Assembly: GCF_007827365.1 (NCBI RefSeq)
Contig: NZ_VISI01000001.1
Span: forward strand, 250,501-314,500
Source of the DNA: Olleya sp. Hel_I_94
GTDB lineage: Bacteria; Bacteroidota; Bacteroidia; Flavobacteriales; Flavobacteriaceae
Direction of reading: 5' to 3'
Length of the DNA stretch: 64,000 bases
Under the pieces are notes generated by a model. The model was not told the DNA's origin, did not search any database, and saw only the letters and a program-made list of their open reading frames with translations. The first letter of the stretch is position 1. Every line of letters starts with the position of its first letter. This document shows, in pieces, positions 54,027 to 61,925 of this stretch. A program made the translations under genes and the position numbers.

Positions 54027-55994
54027 CTATTCTACAATTATTTTTTTTGTAATACGTTTATCTTCAGTTTCAATTACAACCATATATAAACCGCTTGCTA
54101 GTTTTAAATCAATATAGCTATTATTAATAACCGTTTGTGATAAAACAGCTCTTCCTTCCGAAGAAAAAATTGACAAATCATACATTTGATTTTCTCCTGA
54201 AATAAATAATTTATCTGTTACGGGATTTGGATATAGTTTTAAAGTTTTAGTTGTAAAATCAGCAACACTTAAAGACTGATTCCATGTGTTACCAACTTGA
54301 TTGCCCCAAATATATTCAACCAAATCAGGTTGATCAATAAAAGGGTTTCTATTTACCTGCCATTCATAAACCACATTGTTTCTGTTCATTTCAAAATCAT
54401 CTGGCGGATCGTTTCTATGCCAATCTAAAAGCGTCGCTAAATCACCCATTTGACCTGATACGCTAGGATAACCGTTTACAACACTTAATCCATTATAACG
54501 GATTTGCATATACAAAACACTTCTAGCAACATCACCTTTAAAGCTTCCTGCTGTACCTGCAGGTCCATTGTATTCTCCGTAGTGTTGATTTCCTCTAGAA
54601 CTGTTTTCTGGTCCATCTGCAGCACGCAATGCGTGTCCATCACTATTACCATGACGTAGGGAATCTGCTGTGGTATTCCAAAACACATCTTTACCGTCTC
54701 TAAAGTCATCTAAATCAATACTATTGTAACCTGCTAATGACCTTGGAAAAGTATGTTCTCTATTCCAAGTACCTGTATTATTAGATGTTGTCTGATAGTC
54801 TAACTTTGGACGACCAATCTCAGAGTATACTAGCCAAACCTGATTACTATTAGCAGGATTTTGGTCTGCTGCTTCTAAAATATCTATTATATCAGAATAG
54901 GTTTGCGCTTTAACCACGCCTTCTTCTGCAACGATGTCTTGCAAAGCTTGCTGTAAAGCAACTCCAGATAAGCCATATAAACTATCATAATAACCAGCAG
55001 GTTGAGTACTAGACACAATACCATAAGTTGGGTTTAAAGGTGTTCCAAACGGAGCAACAACAAAATCATTATCCACAACTCTCACTTCTAAGTTATTGTT
55101 AAGCGCAATATAAACCGTAGGCAAACTAGAAATCACAATTTTTAAAACCTCATCACCTTCATCTAAAACATCGTCTATTAATGTGATCGTTGTAGAAATA
55201 GTATTTTGCCCTAATGGCAAAACTACAGATGTACTTCCTGAAAAATCAGAGGTATTAAATCCTCCATTATTTAAAGTAAAATCAATAGTTAAATCAGAAT
55301 CCACATTTTGCTCTGTAGTAAAAGTAATATCAAAAGCAGCTCCTTCGTCAACTTGCGTTTGCGTTACAGATGTTAACACACCATTTAGTATAATACCGCT
55401 TCCATCATTTAATGCTCTTGGTGTTGGCACTGTAGACACATAAGTTACACTATCTGGATTACCCAAACCGTCATCAAAACGCTGAATTGAATTTGTATTA
55501 TTTCCAGAACCCTCATTAATCTGCTCAGTCACACCAAGCAATGCCATTAAACCTGTATCATCAGAATCCGCAGTATCATAAACTAATGCATCCACTAAAT
55601 TAGTCTGTGTAGCTAAAGTCCCTTCCGGAAAATCAGTATCATCACCTAAATATACAGCCACAGCATCTGGACCATTTTGAATAAGATTAGCTGGTATAAT
55701 TAACTGAGGAAAAGGAGAAACACCTGTACTACCAATTAATAATAAACCATTAACATCGGTCGTATAACCATCTAAGTCTAAGGCAAAGTAACTTGAATCT
55801 CCTCCAGATGCAGAACCATTAAACAGCACAACGACATATCCATCTAAAGAAAAGTTAGGCGTACTTGATAGCAGCTCTATAAATTCTTGATCATCAATTC
55901 CTGGTGTATCAGAGTCTAACTCGTTTATAACAACAGATTGAGAGTACCCTATTGCCGAAATAAGTATAATAAAAAGTAAAGTAATTTTTTTCAT
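54027..55994 (-). CDS. Secreted endonuclease I-family nuclease with lamin-tail and T9SS sorting domains
   Basis: A 655-residue exported protein. The signal peptide (MKKITLLFIILISAIGYSQ) is followed by a lamin-tail-like domain (about 19-190, starting VVINELDSDTPGIDDQEF), a Calx-beta-like domain (about 200-310), an endonuclease I domain (about 330-565) with catalytic His414 in NREHTFPRS and the RHGNSDGHALRA and GDVARSVLYMQIRY motifs, and a C-terminal type A sorting domain (LKLYPNPVTDKLFISG ... KKIIVE) that targets it to the type IX secretion system. It would degrade DNA outside the cell. Start at 55994 because it begins the signal peptide. Confidence 0.92.
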   Translation of the reverse strand: MKKITLLFIILISAIGYSQSVVINELDSDTPGIDDQEFIELLSSTPNFSLDGYVVVLFNGSASGGDSSYFALDLDGYTTDVNGLLLIGSTGVSPFPQLIIPANLIQNGPDAVAVYLGDDTDFPEGTLATQTNLVDALVYDTADSDDTGLMALLGVTEQINEGSGNNTNSIQRFDDGLGNPDSVTYVSTVPTPRALNDGSGIILNGVLTSVTQTQVDEGAAFDITFTTEQNVDSDLTIDFTLNNGGFNTSDFSGSTSVVLPLGQNTISTTITLIDDVLDEGDEVLKIVISSLPTVYIALNNNLEVRVVDNDFVVAPFGTPLNPTYGIVSSTQPAGYYDSLYGLSGVALQQALQDIVAEEGVVKAQTYSDIIDILEAADQNPANSNQVWLVYSEIGRPKLDYQTTSNNTGTWNREHTFPRSLAGYNSIDLDDFRDGKDVFWNTTADSLRHGNSDGHALRAADGPENSSRGNQHYGEYNGPAGTAGSFKGDVARSVLYMQIRYNGLSVVNGYPSVSGQMGDLATLLDWHRNDPPDDFEMNRNNVVYEWQVNRNPFIDQPDLVEYIWGNQVGNTWNQSLSVADFTTKTLKLYPNPVTDKLFISGENQMYDLSIFSSEGRAVLSQTVINNSYIDLKLASGLYMVVIETEDKRITKKIIVE

Positions 55995-56542
55995 CCAATT
56001 ATTTTTTTTGCAAAGATAGCAGATATTATTAGCTGACCTTTTAAACAATAGTTAATTAACTTTTTAATAATCAAAAATAATCAAAACCTCTTTTTTGATT
56101 TAAAAACATAACAAAATCCCCTAGAAAAAAAATATACTATTAAAAAAAGCCCTACATAGATATCAAATAGAAACCATAAAATAACTTTACAACTACAAAT
56201 TAAAACCTTAATGAAGACAGTTAATAAAATATTGAAATAGATTAGATCTTTTTACTTTAATAAGTAAAGTCAAATGTATAGATATAACCTTTTTTGCTTG
56301 GAGAATAATATCTAAAAAATATATCTTCAAAAAACAATCCTGAAAAGTATTGCTATTATTAACCCTTAAACTTAAAATTATGCTAACAATCGCCCAATTA
56401 GTAATCGATATTATAACATCGATTATACTTTAAACCAAAAAAATGTAAAACTTAGTCTAGAATAGGTTTTACTATTTTTAAATATTAATGGCTATTTGGC
56501 TATCAATTACTAAAGCAATAATTTTGAATTTAAATTTAAATT
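55995..56542. other. AT-rich intergenic stretch, no supported gene
   Basis: About 550 bp between the endonuclease gene and the 50-residue protein gene. It is very AT-rich. A 17-codon hydrophobic frame (56380-56433) and an inverted repeat ATCGAT...ATCGAT near 56403-56422 are present, but neither is enough to call a gene or RNA. Confidence 0.4.
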
Positions 56543-56695
56543 ATGAAAAAAGCAGGATTCAAGCTTTTAGCAAAGCTCAATAAGCTTATACTACCAAGTT
56601 ACACGAAACAAAAATTAGACCTCAGCAAAGCCACTAAAATACAGTTGGCAATTTTTGGATGGAAGGTATTTGTTACAAAAAACGCATTAAATTAA
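56543..56695 (+). CDS. Conserved 50-residue basic protein
   Basis: A 50-residue basic protein (MKKAGFKLLAKLNKLILPSY at its start, then LDLSKATKIQLAIFGWKVFV). Small proteins of this pattern recur in Flavobacteriaceae, as I remember, and are sometimes labelled SsrA-binding protein; the length rules out SmpB itself. The frame is clean and ends 65 nt before the tRNA gene. Function unknown. Confidence 0.65.
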   Translation: MKKAGFKLLAKLNKLILPSYTKQKLDLSKATKIQLAIFGWKVFVTKNALN

Positions 56696-56713
56696 ATTAA
56701 TTCATCAAAAAGT

Positions 56714-56745
56714 TTTGATGTTATTATAAAAAAGTAATATATTTG
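56714..56745 (+). promoter_or_regulatory. Promoter of tRNA-Arg
   Basis: TTTG (56714-56717), 20-nt spacer, TATATTTG (56738-56745). Both boxes are exact Bacteroidota consensus and end 15 nt before the mature tRNA. Confidence 0.75.
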
Positions 56746-56760
56746 CACCCACAAAAAAAA

Positions 56761-56834
56761 GGCCTCGTGGCGCAACTGAATAGCGCACTTGATTACGGCT
56801 CAAGAGGTTACTGGTTTGAATCCAGTCGAGGTCA
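56761..56834 (+). tRNA. tRNA-Arg (anticodon ACG)
   Basis: A complete cloverleaf can be drawn: acceptor GGCCTCG/CGAGGTC, D stem GCGC/GCGC, anticodon stem CTTGA/TCAAG with loop TTACGGC (ACG at 56795-56797), T stem ACTGG/CCAGT with loop TTTGAAT, discriminator A. CCA is not encoded. It reads CGU and, after A34 deamination, CGC and CGA. It marks the border between core genes and the accessory region. Confidence 0.96.
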
Positions 56835-56839
56835 CTACT

Positions 56840-56882
56840 AAAACCAACACTTTACAAAGCTTTTGTAAATGTTGGTTTTTTT
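56840..56882 (+). terminator. Terminator of tRNA-Arg
   Basis: AAAACCAACA-C-TTTACAAA pairs with TTTTGTAAA-TGTTGGTTTT, followed by T. It lies directly after the tRNA. Confidence 0.85.
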
Positions 56883-57121
56883 ATTTGCAGAATATTTGCA
56901 GAATTTCAACCACTTAATATTTATTTTAAAGCTTAAATCTAAAGTTTTTTAGAACACTTTTAGAACCCTTACTAATTTTTCCTTCTTAAGAACTAAATAA
57001 TATTATTTTTATTTTATCTACTCTTACCACACGGTAATTGTATTATGATGAAAACCTTAATGGTTAATCAATATATATTTATATTATTATAGACTAATTT
57101 AAGAGTTATAGTAAAACATAG

Positions 57122-57247
57122 ATGAACGCAGTAAAAATAGAAGAAGCAGTATACGAAATTGCATTACAGCCATTTGAAGCTAAAGAATTTCCTTTTTCTT
57201 TTTTAGAAGCTTTTGGTAATAAAAGTTTTAGGATCCAAAGGAAATAA
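57122..57247 (+). pseudogene. N-terminal remnant of a large DNA methyltransferase (R-M type)
   Basis: A 41-codon frame begins MNAVKIEEAVYEIALQPFE and continues EFPFSFLEAFGNK. From memory this is the N-terminal signature of large class I DNA methyltransferases of type II (MmeI-like) restriction-modification systems, normally 900 residues or more. After AFGNK (57222) the frame diverges and stops. A recombinase frame takes over at the same place, so most of the gene has been deleted. Confidence 0.55.
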
Positions 57248-57590
57248 AGATCGCTACACTTTATTATCCCATAGCATATTACAAGATTTAAGACATTATT
57301 TTAAGCAATACCAACCAAAAGACTATCTATTTGAAGGTGTTAGAGGTCAAAAATATAATGCAAATAGTGTTTACAAAATTGTAAGTAATGCAGGTGTAAA
57401 AGCAGGAATAAAAGTTAAAGTTTCTCCGCATGTTTTAAGACATAGTTTTGCAACGCACCTCCTGGAATCTGGTACAGATTTAAGATACATACAGATACTA
57501 CTTGGCCATAACTCGTCAAAAACCACAGAAATTTACACTCATGTTGCCACAAATACTTTTAACTTAATAAAAAATCCGTTAGATTTGTAG
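57213..57590 (+). pseudogene. Tyrosine recombinase/integrase, C-terminal catalytic remnant
   Basis: About 125 codons of the catalytic domain of a XerC/D-like tyrosine recombinase. GSKGNKDRYTLLS (beta-hairpin Lys), HVLRHSFATHLL (box II His-x2-Arg), LLGHNSS (His) and TEIYTHV (Tyr nucleophile) are kept. The N-terminal core-binding domain and the first catalytic Arg are missing, so it cannot work. It ends IKNPLDL, which recalls the end of integron integrases, but the IntI-specific insert before box II is not visible. It starts within the methyltransferase remnant and lies 43 nt before the first cassette boundary, in the same direction as the cassettes. Confidence 0.75.
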
Positions 57591-57601
57591 GTATATATAA
57601 C

Positions 57602-57627
57602 AGGAATAAACTCCCTTGGGAGTTTAT
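57602..57627. repeat. Strong 26-bp palindrome at the head of the cassette array
   Basis: GAATAAACTCCC (57602-57613) and GGGAGTTTATTC (57616-57627) around TT: a 12-bp perfect stem 11 nt after the recombinase stop and 6 nt before the first GTT boundary. It may be a terminator or part of a primary recombination site; there is no T run after it. Confidence 0.55.
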
Positions 57628-57633
57628 TCAATT

Positions 57634-57642
57634 GTTGTGCGC
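57634..57642 (+). other. First cassette boundary (attI- or R'-like GTT site)
   Basis: GTTGTGCGC is the exact reverse complement of GCGCACAAC at 59064-59072, the left end of the first attC-like site. In integrons the bases after the G of this core belong to the inserted cassette, so this is the insertion point of cassette 1. The DNA to its left does not look like the other attC right arms, so it may be a primary site (attI-like) or a decayed attC. Confidence 0.6.
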
Positions 57643-57723
57643 AATTTGAGAAAAACGCATCATCTAATAAAGTCATAGGAAATTAATTTAATAAAATCAG
57701 AATTCTAATTTATATAAAGTCAA

Positions 57724-58140
57724 GTGAAAATTTTTAATGTTATCTTTTTGGGAGAAGCTTGGAGCGCTTCGCAATTTCTGCTTTTTATGGTAGGTTTTAT
57801 AATTGTTATGTCAGTAGTTATTACTCTAATTTCTACAGGAGTTGATAAATCAAAAGAAATCGCCAAAAATGTAAAAACCAAAATAGAACAAAAAAAACAA
57901 GAAAATGTATTGAATGAAAACATTAAAATGAGTATCCGTGAATATCAAGATTCTAAAAATAGTTTTCAATATTTTTCCGACAATAGACTTTTAAATATTT
58001 ACGACCAGTTTCAAAGTGGCCTAAAAAAATCAAATATGGAACAATTAGCATTAGAAGAAGAATTAGTTAAGAGAAAGCTGATTAACCATTCACCTATGCA
58101 CGAAAAATTATATGCAATTAATAAAGACATTTTTAAGTGA
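57724..58140 (+). CDS. Cassette 1, gene 1: single-pass membrane protein
   Basis: A 138-residue protein starting with GTG at 57724. A membrane helix (about residues 16-38, QFLLFMVGFIIVMSVVITLI) is followed by a charged, helical cytoplasmic-type part (KSKEIAKNVKTKIEQKKQ) and a C-terminal helical segment with NMEQLALEEELVKRKLI. Unknown family. It shares the 1.56-kb cassette with the next gene, 52 nt away; the two may function together. Confidence 0.65.
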   Translation: MKIFNVIFLGEAWSASQFLLFMVGFIIVMSVVITLISTGVDKSKEIAKNVKTKIEQKKQENVLNENIKMSIREYQDSKNSFQYFSDNRLLNIYDQFQSGLKKSNMEQLALEEELVKRKLINHSPMHEKLYAINKDIFK

Positions 58141-58192
58141 AAATTTCGAAATATATCCATTAAACAAAGCTAAATTTTAAAAATATAACCAA

Positions 58193-59050
58193 ATGAATTC
58201 TGAACAAAAAATAAAAATCCTATCTGAAAAACTTGAGGATGAAATAATAAATTCACTACGAGAAAAGGCAGACGATAACCCAATGAAAGGAACGCCTCTT
58301 GAGAGTATGTTTTATCTTGAGATAATGAATAATACAACTAAAGAATTCAAGAATTTTTTAAATGGTTCAAAAGTAAAATTTGATTTAACTAATGAGGACA
58401 TAGAAAAAATCGGTTCTAAAGGCTATACTGCTGTATATTCTAAATTATTTGATGAAAATTCAGAGGAAGACATTGAGCAAGATGATGAATATCCATCAAC
58501 ATCACAGGAAGAATTAGAAGAAGATGAAAAAAAAATAAAACTTCTATTTTATCAATTTTGTTTTGATGAAGAAGTTACTGAACTCTTCATTGAAGATAGT
58601 CAAAATAACAGAGTAATTAGACAAAGAATGGCAGAAACAACAACTATAAGTGAATCAATTACATATAGTCTTTTTAAAAGTTATTTAAAAAAATCTAATA
58701 TAGAATTTACAGAGACTGATATTACTAAATTTCGTTATAAAAATTTTGAATTTAGATTAATGGTCGACAGAGTTGTTATTGGTGATGATTCTAATTATTT
58801 AGAGATTTTAACGAATGATTTTAGTGACATTCCAAATGAAGATGATTTACCTCTAGCATTAGCAAATAATTTCGTCGTTTATGTAGAAAATTTTAAGCCA
58901 AAATTTTTATATGCAGTTATAAAAGACCCATTTTTAGGAAAATATGCATTAAGAAAAATTGCAACCAAAGGTATTAGCTCAAATGTTACATTTATGAGAA
59001 ATAATGAAAGAGACACGATTGTAGACGCAGTACTTGAATATAATAACTAA
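58193..59050 (+). CDS. Cassette 1, gene 2: acidic hypothetical protein
   Basis: A 285-residue soluble protein with no signal peptide. The first third is helical and very acidic (EDIEQDDEYPSTSQEELEEDEKK, read as an acidic linker at about residues 93-117); the last 120 residues have alternating strands (NFEFRLMVDRVVIG, NFVVYVENFKPKFLYAVI). I recognise no family. The stop codon is 13 nt before the attC-like site. Confidence 0.7.
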   Translation: MNSEQKIKILSEKLEDEIINSLREKADDNPMKGTPLESMFYLEIMNNTTKEFKNFLNGSKVKFDLTNEDIEKIGSKGYTAVYSKLFDENSEEDIEQDDEYPSTSQEELEEDEKKIKLLFYQFCFDEEVTELFIEDSQNNRVIRQRMAETTTISESITYSLFKSYLKKSNIEFTETDITKFRYKNFEFRLMVDRVVIGDDSNYLEILTNDFSDIPNEDDLPLALANNFVVYVENFKPKFLYAVIKDPFLGKYALRKIATKGISSNVTFMRNNERDTIVDAVLEYNN

Positions 59051-59063
59051 TGAATAAAAAACT

Positions 59064-59198
59064 GCGCACAACAATGGCTATAAGTAATTGCTGGTTTTCG
59101 CCTACTTCTGAAAATCCTCGCGGATTTTCAGTTTGGTGCGTACTTGCAAAGTTAAGTGCTAACCCACGCAACTACTCATAGCCAAAACCGTTGGCAAC
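59064..59198 (+). repeat. attC-like site 1
   Basis: 135 bp. Left end GCGCACAAC; then a 3-nt spacer and GGCTATAAGTAATTGC, which pairs with GCAACTACTCATAGCC on the right, itself 6 nt before the right-hand GTTGGCAAC. The centre carries the hairpin GAAAATCC-TCGC-GGATTTTC (59110-59129). The left 9-mer is complementary to the cassette 1 start, not to this site's own right end. Confidence 0.82.
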
Positions 59199-59252
59199 AA
59201 TATTCGAAAGACAATTCTGCATTCAATAACTTAACTCAAAAAATATAAATTT

Positions 59253-60707
59253 ATGAAAAAAATTATTTTACTTATAGCGATTACTTTTACATTTCATATA
59301 TCTAATTCTCAAAATATTAAAACAGAGAATGTGGCACCAGAAATTGAAAACACTCTATATTCTTTTTTGTTAAATGACAATTTAATTAATGTACAGAGTT
59401 ATGAAGAAAATAACTCTCGAGGTTATAATATTTCTATATTGGATAAAGATTTAAAGACTATTAATTCTTCCAAAATTGAATCATCAAAAAGTGTATTACA
59501 TAACGTTTCCTTTAAAAACGGGAAATTGTTACTATTAATACAAGAAAACAATCAAAATAATTTATCGATTGATTATAATGTTATTACGATAGACGCGAAC
59601 GATTTAAGTCAAACGAAAAAAAAATTATATTCTTTAAATTCAAGTAATCATAGTACTATTAGTCGCTTTTTTTATCAAAATTCAGAACTTGCACAAATGG
59701 GTAGGTTTGATGCCTCCAAGGATAATGATTATTTTTCACTATCAATTGAATCCAGAATTAACAATGAAAAAACAAAGACTATTACAGTTTTATTTTTAAA
59801 TTCTGATTATGATTTACTCTTCAAAAAACAAAACAAATTTGAATGGAAAGAAAACGATGAAAGATTTCAATATAGGAGTAGTTTTATTAATAGTAACACA
59901 AAAAGTCTATACGTATTAAATTACAGGTTTGGTGGAGACTATAAATTAGAATTAATTAATAGTAATGGTTATATAATTAAAGATTTTGACTTTGAAAATA
60001 AAATGTTCAAGAGATTGAGTATGAATGGAGATAAAGATAATTTCTATTGTCTTGGCTTCTATTTTAGTGATGATAAAAAAGTAAAAGACGGAATATTTTA
60101 TTCAAAATTTTCAAATGATTTAGAATTAATAGAAGAGAAAAACATTAGTTATTCAAAACAATTATTGGAAGAAGACCAAAGTAAATCACAAAAGAAGAAA
60201 GGCTTTAGTTCATTAAAATCTAAAGTCGGAGTTGACGTGAATAAAATTTTAATGAATAATAATAATTTGTACGTGTTTGGTGAATTAAGATTAAATTTAT
60301 TCAATGGAGGAACAGTCTATGAAGATATTGCAGTTATTTGTTTAGAAAATAATGGAGAGTTAAAATGGAGTCGATTAGTAGATAAAAGTCAAAATTTAGA
60401 TGATTTTAATTACACTTCGTATAAACCTTTTTTTGTTAAGAATAATCTTCATTTGCTATTTAATAGTTCTTTGAGTTTAGAAAATATAAATATTGATAAA
60501 AAATCACCAAAACCTTACACTGGTCAAAAACTCACTTTATATTCTGTTAACTTTAATGAACAAGGAGAGTTTGAATACAAACAACTAACTAATAAAAAGA
60601 CTGATTTTAATTATATAGTATTAGAATCAAATCAATTAGAAAACGAAAAAATCGTACTTTTTGGAAATCGGAAAAAGGAGAATAAAATAATGACTATTGA
60701 CTTTTAA
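59253..60707 (+). CDS. Cassette 2: secreted hypothetical protein
   Basis: A 484-residue protein with a signal peptide (MKKIILLIAITFTFHISNSQ). The mature part is strand-rich with repeated DKDLKTINSSKIES- and NGKLLLLIQENN-like elements, suggesting a beta-propeller or a stack of sheets; a Lys-rich segment (QSKSQKKKGFSSLKSKVGVD) lies near residue 310. No family recognised. It is the only gene in a 1.66-kb cassette, and its start is 55 nt after the boundary. Confidence 0.7.
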   Translation: MKKIILLIAITFTFHISNSQNIKTENVAPEIENTLYSFLLNDNLINVQSYEENNSRGYNISILDKDLKTINSSKIESSKSVLHNVSFKNGKLLLLIQENNQNNLSIDYNVITIDANDLSQTKKKLYSLNSSNHSTISRFFYQNSELAQMGRFDASKDNDYFSLSIESRINNEKTKTITVLFLNSDYDLLFKKQNKFEWKENDERFQYRSSFINSNTKSLYVLNYRFGGDYKLELINSNGYIIKDFDFENKMFKRLSMNGDKDNFYCLGFYFSDDKKVKDGIFYSKFSNDLELIEEKNISYSKQLLEEDQSKSQKKKGFSSLKSKVGVDVNKILMNNNNLYVFGELRLNLFNGGTVYEDIAVICLENNGELKWSRLVDKSQNLDDFNYTSYKPFFVKNNLHLLFNSSLSLENINIDKKSPKPYTGQKLTLYSVNFNEQGEFEYKQLTNKKTDFNYIVLESNQLENEKIVLFGNRKKENKIMTIDF

Positions 60708-60727
60708 TTAACATTCGACAAAATACT

Positions 60728-60862
60728 GTTGCCAACACCGTATATAATTTATTGCTAGTTCTAGCCTACTTACGAAAATCCTCGCGGATTTTCTATTCGG
60801 TTTTTATTTACTAAATTAGGTGCTTAAACACGCAACAAACCATATACAAACACGTTACAAGC
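60728..60862 (+). repeat. attC-like site 2
   Basis: 135 bp, from GTTGCCAAC to GTTACAAGC. GTATATAATTTATTGC pairs with GCAACAAACCATATAC (with G-T pairs), again with a 3/6-nt spacer asymmetry. The central hairpin GAAAATCC-TCGC-GGATTTTC is identical to site 1. GTTGCCAAC is the reverse complement of the cassette 2 start GTTGGCAAC. Confidence 0.82.
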
Positions 60863-60879
60863 AAGCTAAACACTAAAAT

Positions 60880-61653
60880 ATGACAGAATTTACCGAACGA
60901 TATAAAAAATTGTCGAACGCAGAATTATTAGAAATTTTAGCAAACTCAAAAAATTACCAACCAATTGCAGTTGAAACGGCGGAAAAAGAATTCGAAAACA
61001 GGAATTTATCTAAAATAGAAATAAATAAGGCTAAATCAGAAATAAAATCGAAGCAGGAAGAAAAACTAAATATAATTGAAAAAAGAAGGCAAACTGAAGT
61101 TAAAGTAAAAGAGACAGCTTTCAAGTTTTTCGACACGATAAATCCAATTCAAAACGAAATTCAAACGCCCGAAAAAATAATAAGGTTAACTACTCTTATT
61201 ATCGGAGGATTAGCAATCTTCAGTATATTTAAACAATTTAGTATGCTTAAATATATGTTTACTGATGGTCTTGACAAATGGGATTTAGGTATGTTAGAAT
61301 ATTTCTTTCCTTTAATCCTTTTGCCATTATCCATTATTCTATTTTGGAAACGAAAAAAAATTGGTTGGATTTTATTATCAATCTTTTTGAGTTATTCAGC
61401 AGTAAATTCACTCATATTTTTTTTTAAGAATTTAGGTAGACAACCATCAGGTATTCCTGCTCTCGAATCATTATTCCCATCAGTTTCGCCAATTGTTTAT
61501 TTAATGAATTTATTGTTTTTTGGCGGAACACTTTGGCTAATTTGTAAAGAAGATTTACGACACATTTATAAAATATCTAAACAGACAATGTTTCTAACAA
61601 TCGTACTAACAACAGTTATAACCTTAATTTTAATTTACGCAATTATCGGATAA
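60880..61653 (+). CDS. Cassette 3, gene 1: helical membrane protein
   Basis: A 257-residue protein. The N-terminal soluble part (about residues 1-95) is a Lys/Glu-rich helical region with YKKLSNAELLEILANSKNYQ. Four or five membrane helices follow (about 105-122, 138-158, 160-182, 205-222 and 235-255). The start is only 18 nt after the cassette boundary. It overlaps the next small gene by 1 nt (TAATG), so the two are translationally coupled. No family recognised. Confidence 0.7.
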   Translation: MTEFTERYKKLSNAELLEILANSKNYQPIAVETAEKEFENRNLSKIEINKAKSEIKSKQEEKLNIIEKRRQTEVKVKETAFKFFDTINPIQNEIQTPEKIIRLTTLIIGGLAIFSIFKQFSMLKYMFTDGLDKWDLGMLEYFFPLILLPLSIILFWKRKKIGWILLSIFLSYSAVNSLIFFFKNLGRQPSGIPALESLFPSVSPIVYLMNLLFFGGTLWLICKEDLRHIYKISKQTMFLTIVLTTVITLILIYAIIG

Positions 61654-61790
61654 TGAATATAATTTTCAGCATTTTTAAATGGATTTTGATAATATTATTT
61701 TTTCCGTTATCATTAATTTTTGTTGCCTACTACAAGCAGAAGAAGTCAAAAAAAGAATACTATCAACGTGAAAGAAAAGCCAGCTTGTAA
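61653..61790 (+). CDS. Cassette 3, gene 2: 45-residue membrane peptide
   Basis: A 45-codon frame begins inside the stop codon of the preceding gene (TAATG). It has one membrane helix (about residues 4-27, IFKWILIILFFPLSLIF) and a basic tail (YYKQKKSKKEYYQRERK). Its TAA (61788-61790) lies inside the left 9-mer of attC-like site 3, the compact gene-to-site arrangement seen in integron cassettes. Unknown function; possibly a partner of the larger membrane protein. Confidence 0.55.
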   Translation: MNIIFSIFKWILIILFFPLSLIFVAYYKQKKSKKEYYQRERKASL

Positions 61791-61921
61791 CACCGTGTAT
61801 AATTAATTGCTTTGGTCGTTGATTATTTGGAAAATTCCTTCGGAATTTTCTCGCGTTCGTTTTTGTTTACTAAATTAGTTGCTGAAACACGCAACTAACC
61901 ATACACAAAACCGTTAGCATT
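61783..61921 (+). repeat. attC-like site 3
   Basis: 139 bp, from GCTTGTAAC to GTTAGCATT. GTGTATAATTAATTGC pairs with GCAACTAACCATACAC. The centre holds GGAAAATTCC-TTC-GGAATTTTC and the loop arms TTAGTTGC/GCAACTAA. GCTTGTAAC is the reverse complement of the cassette 3 start GTTACAAGC. Nearly identical to site 5 inside, but different at both ends. Confidence 0.82.
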
Positions 61922-61925
61922 TATT

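Noticed and set aside
56380..56433. 17-codon hydrophobic frame as a type I toxin
   Set aside because: No antisense RNA promoter, repeat or conservation can be shown; too short to support from sequence alone.
56543..56695. Naming the 50-residue protein SsrA-binding protein (SmpB)
   Set aside because: SmpB is about 150 residues with an OB fold; this protein is far too short and lacks its motifs.
57213..57590. The recombinase region as a complete integron integrase
   Set aside because: It lacks the core-binding domain and the first catalytic Arg, and I see no IntI-specific insert before the HxLRH box, so it is only called a tyrosine recombinase remnant.
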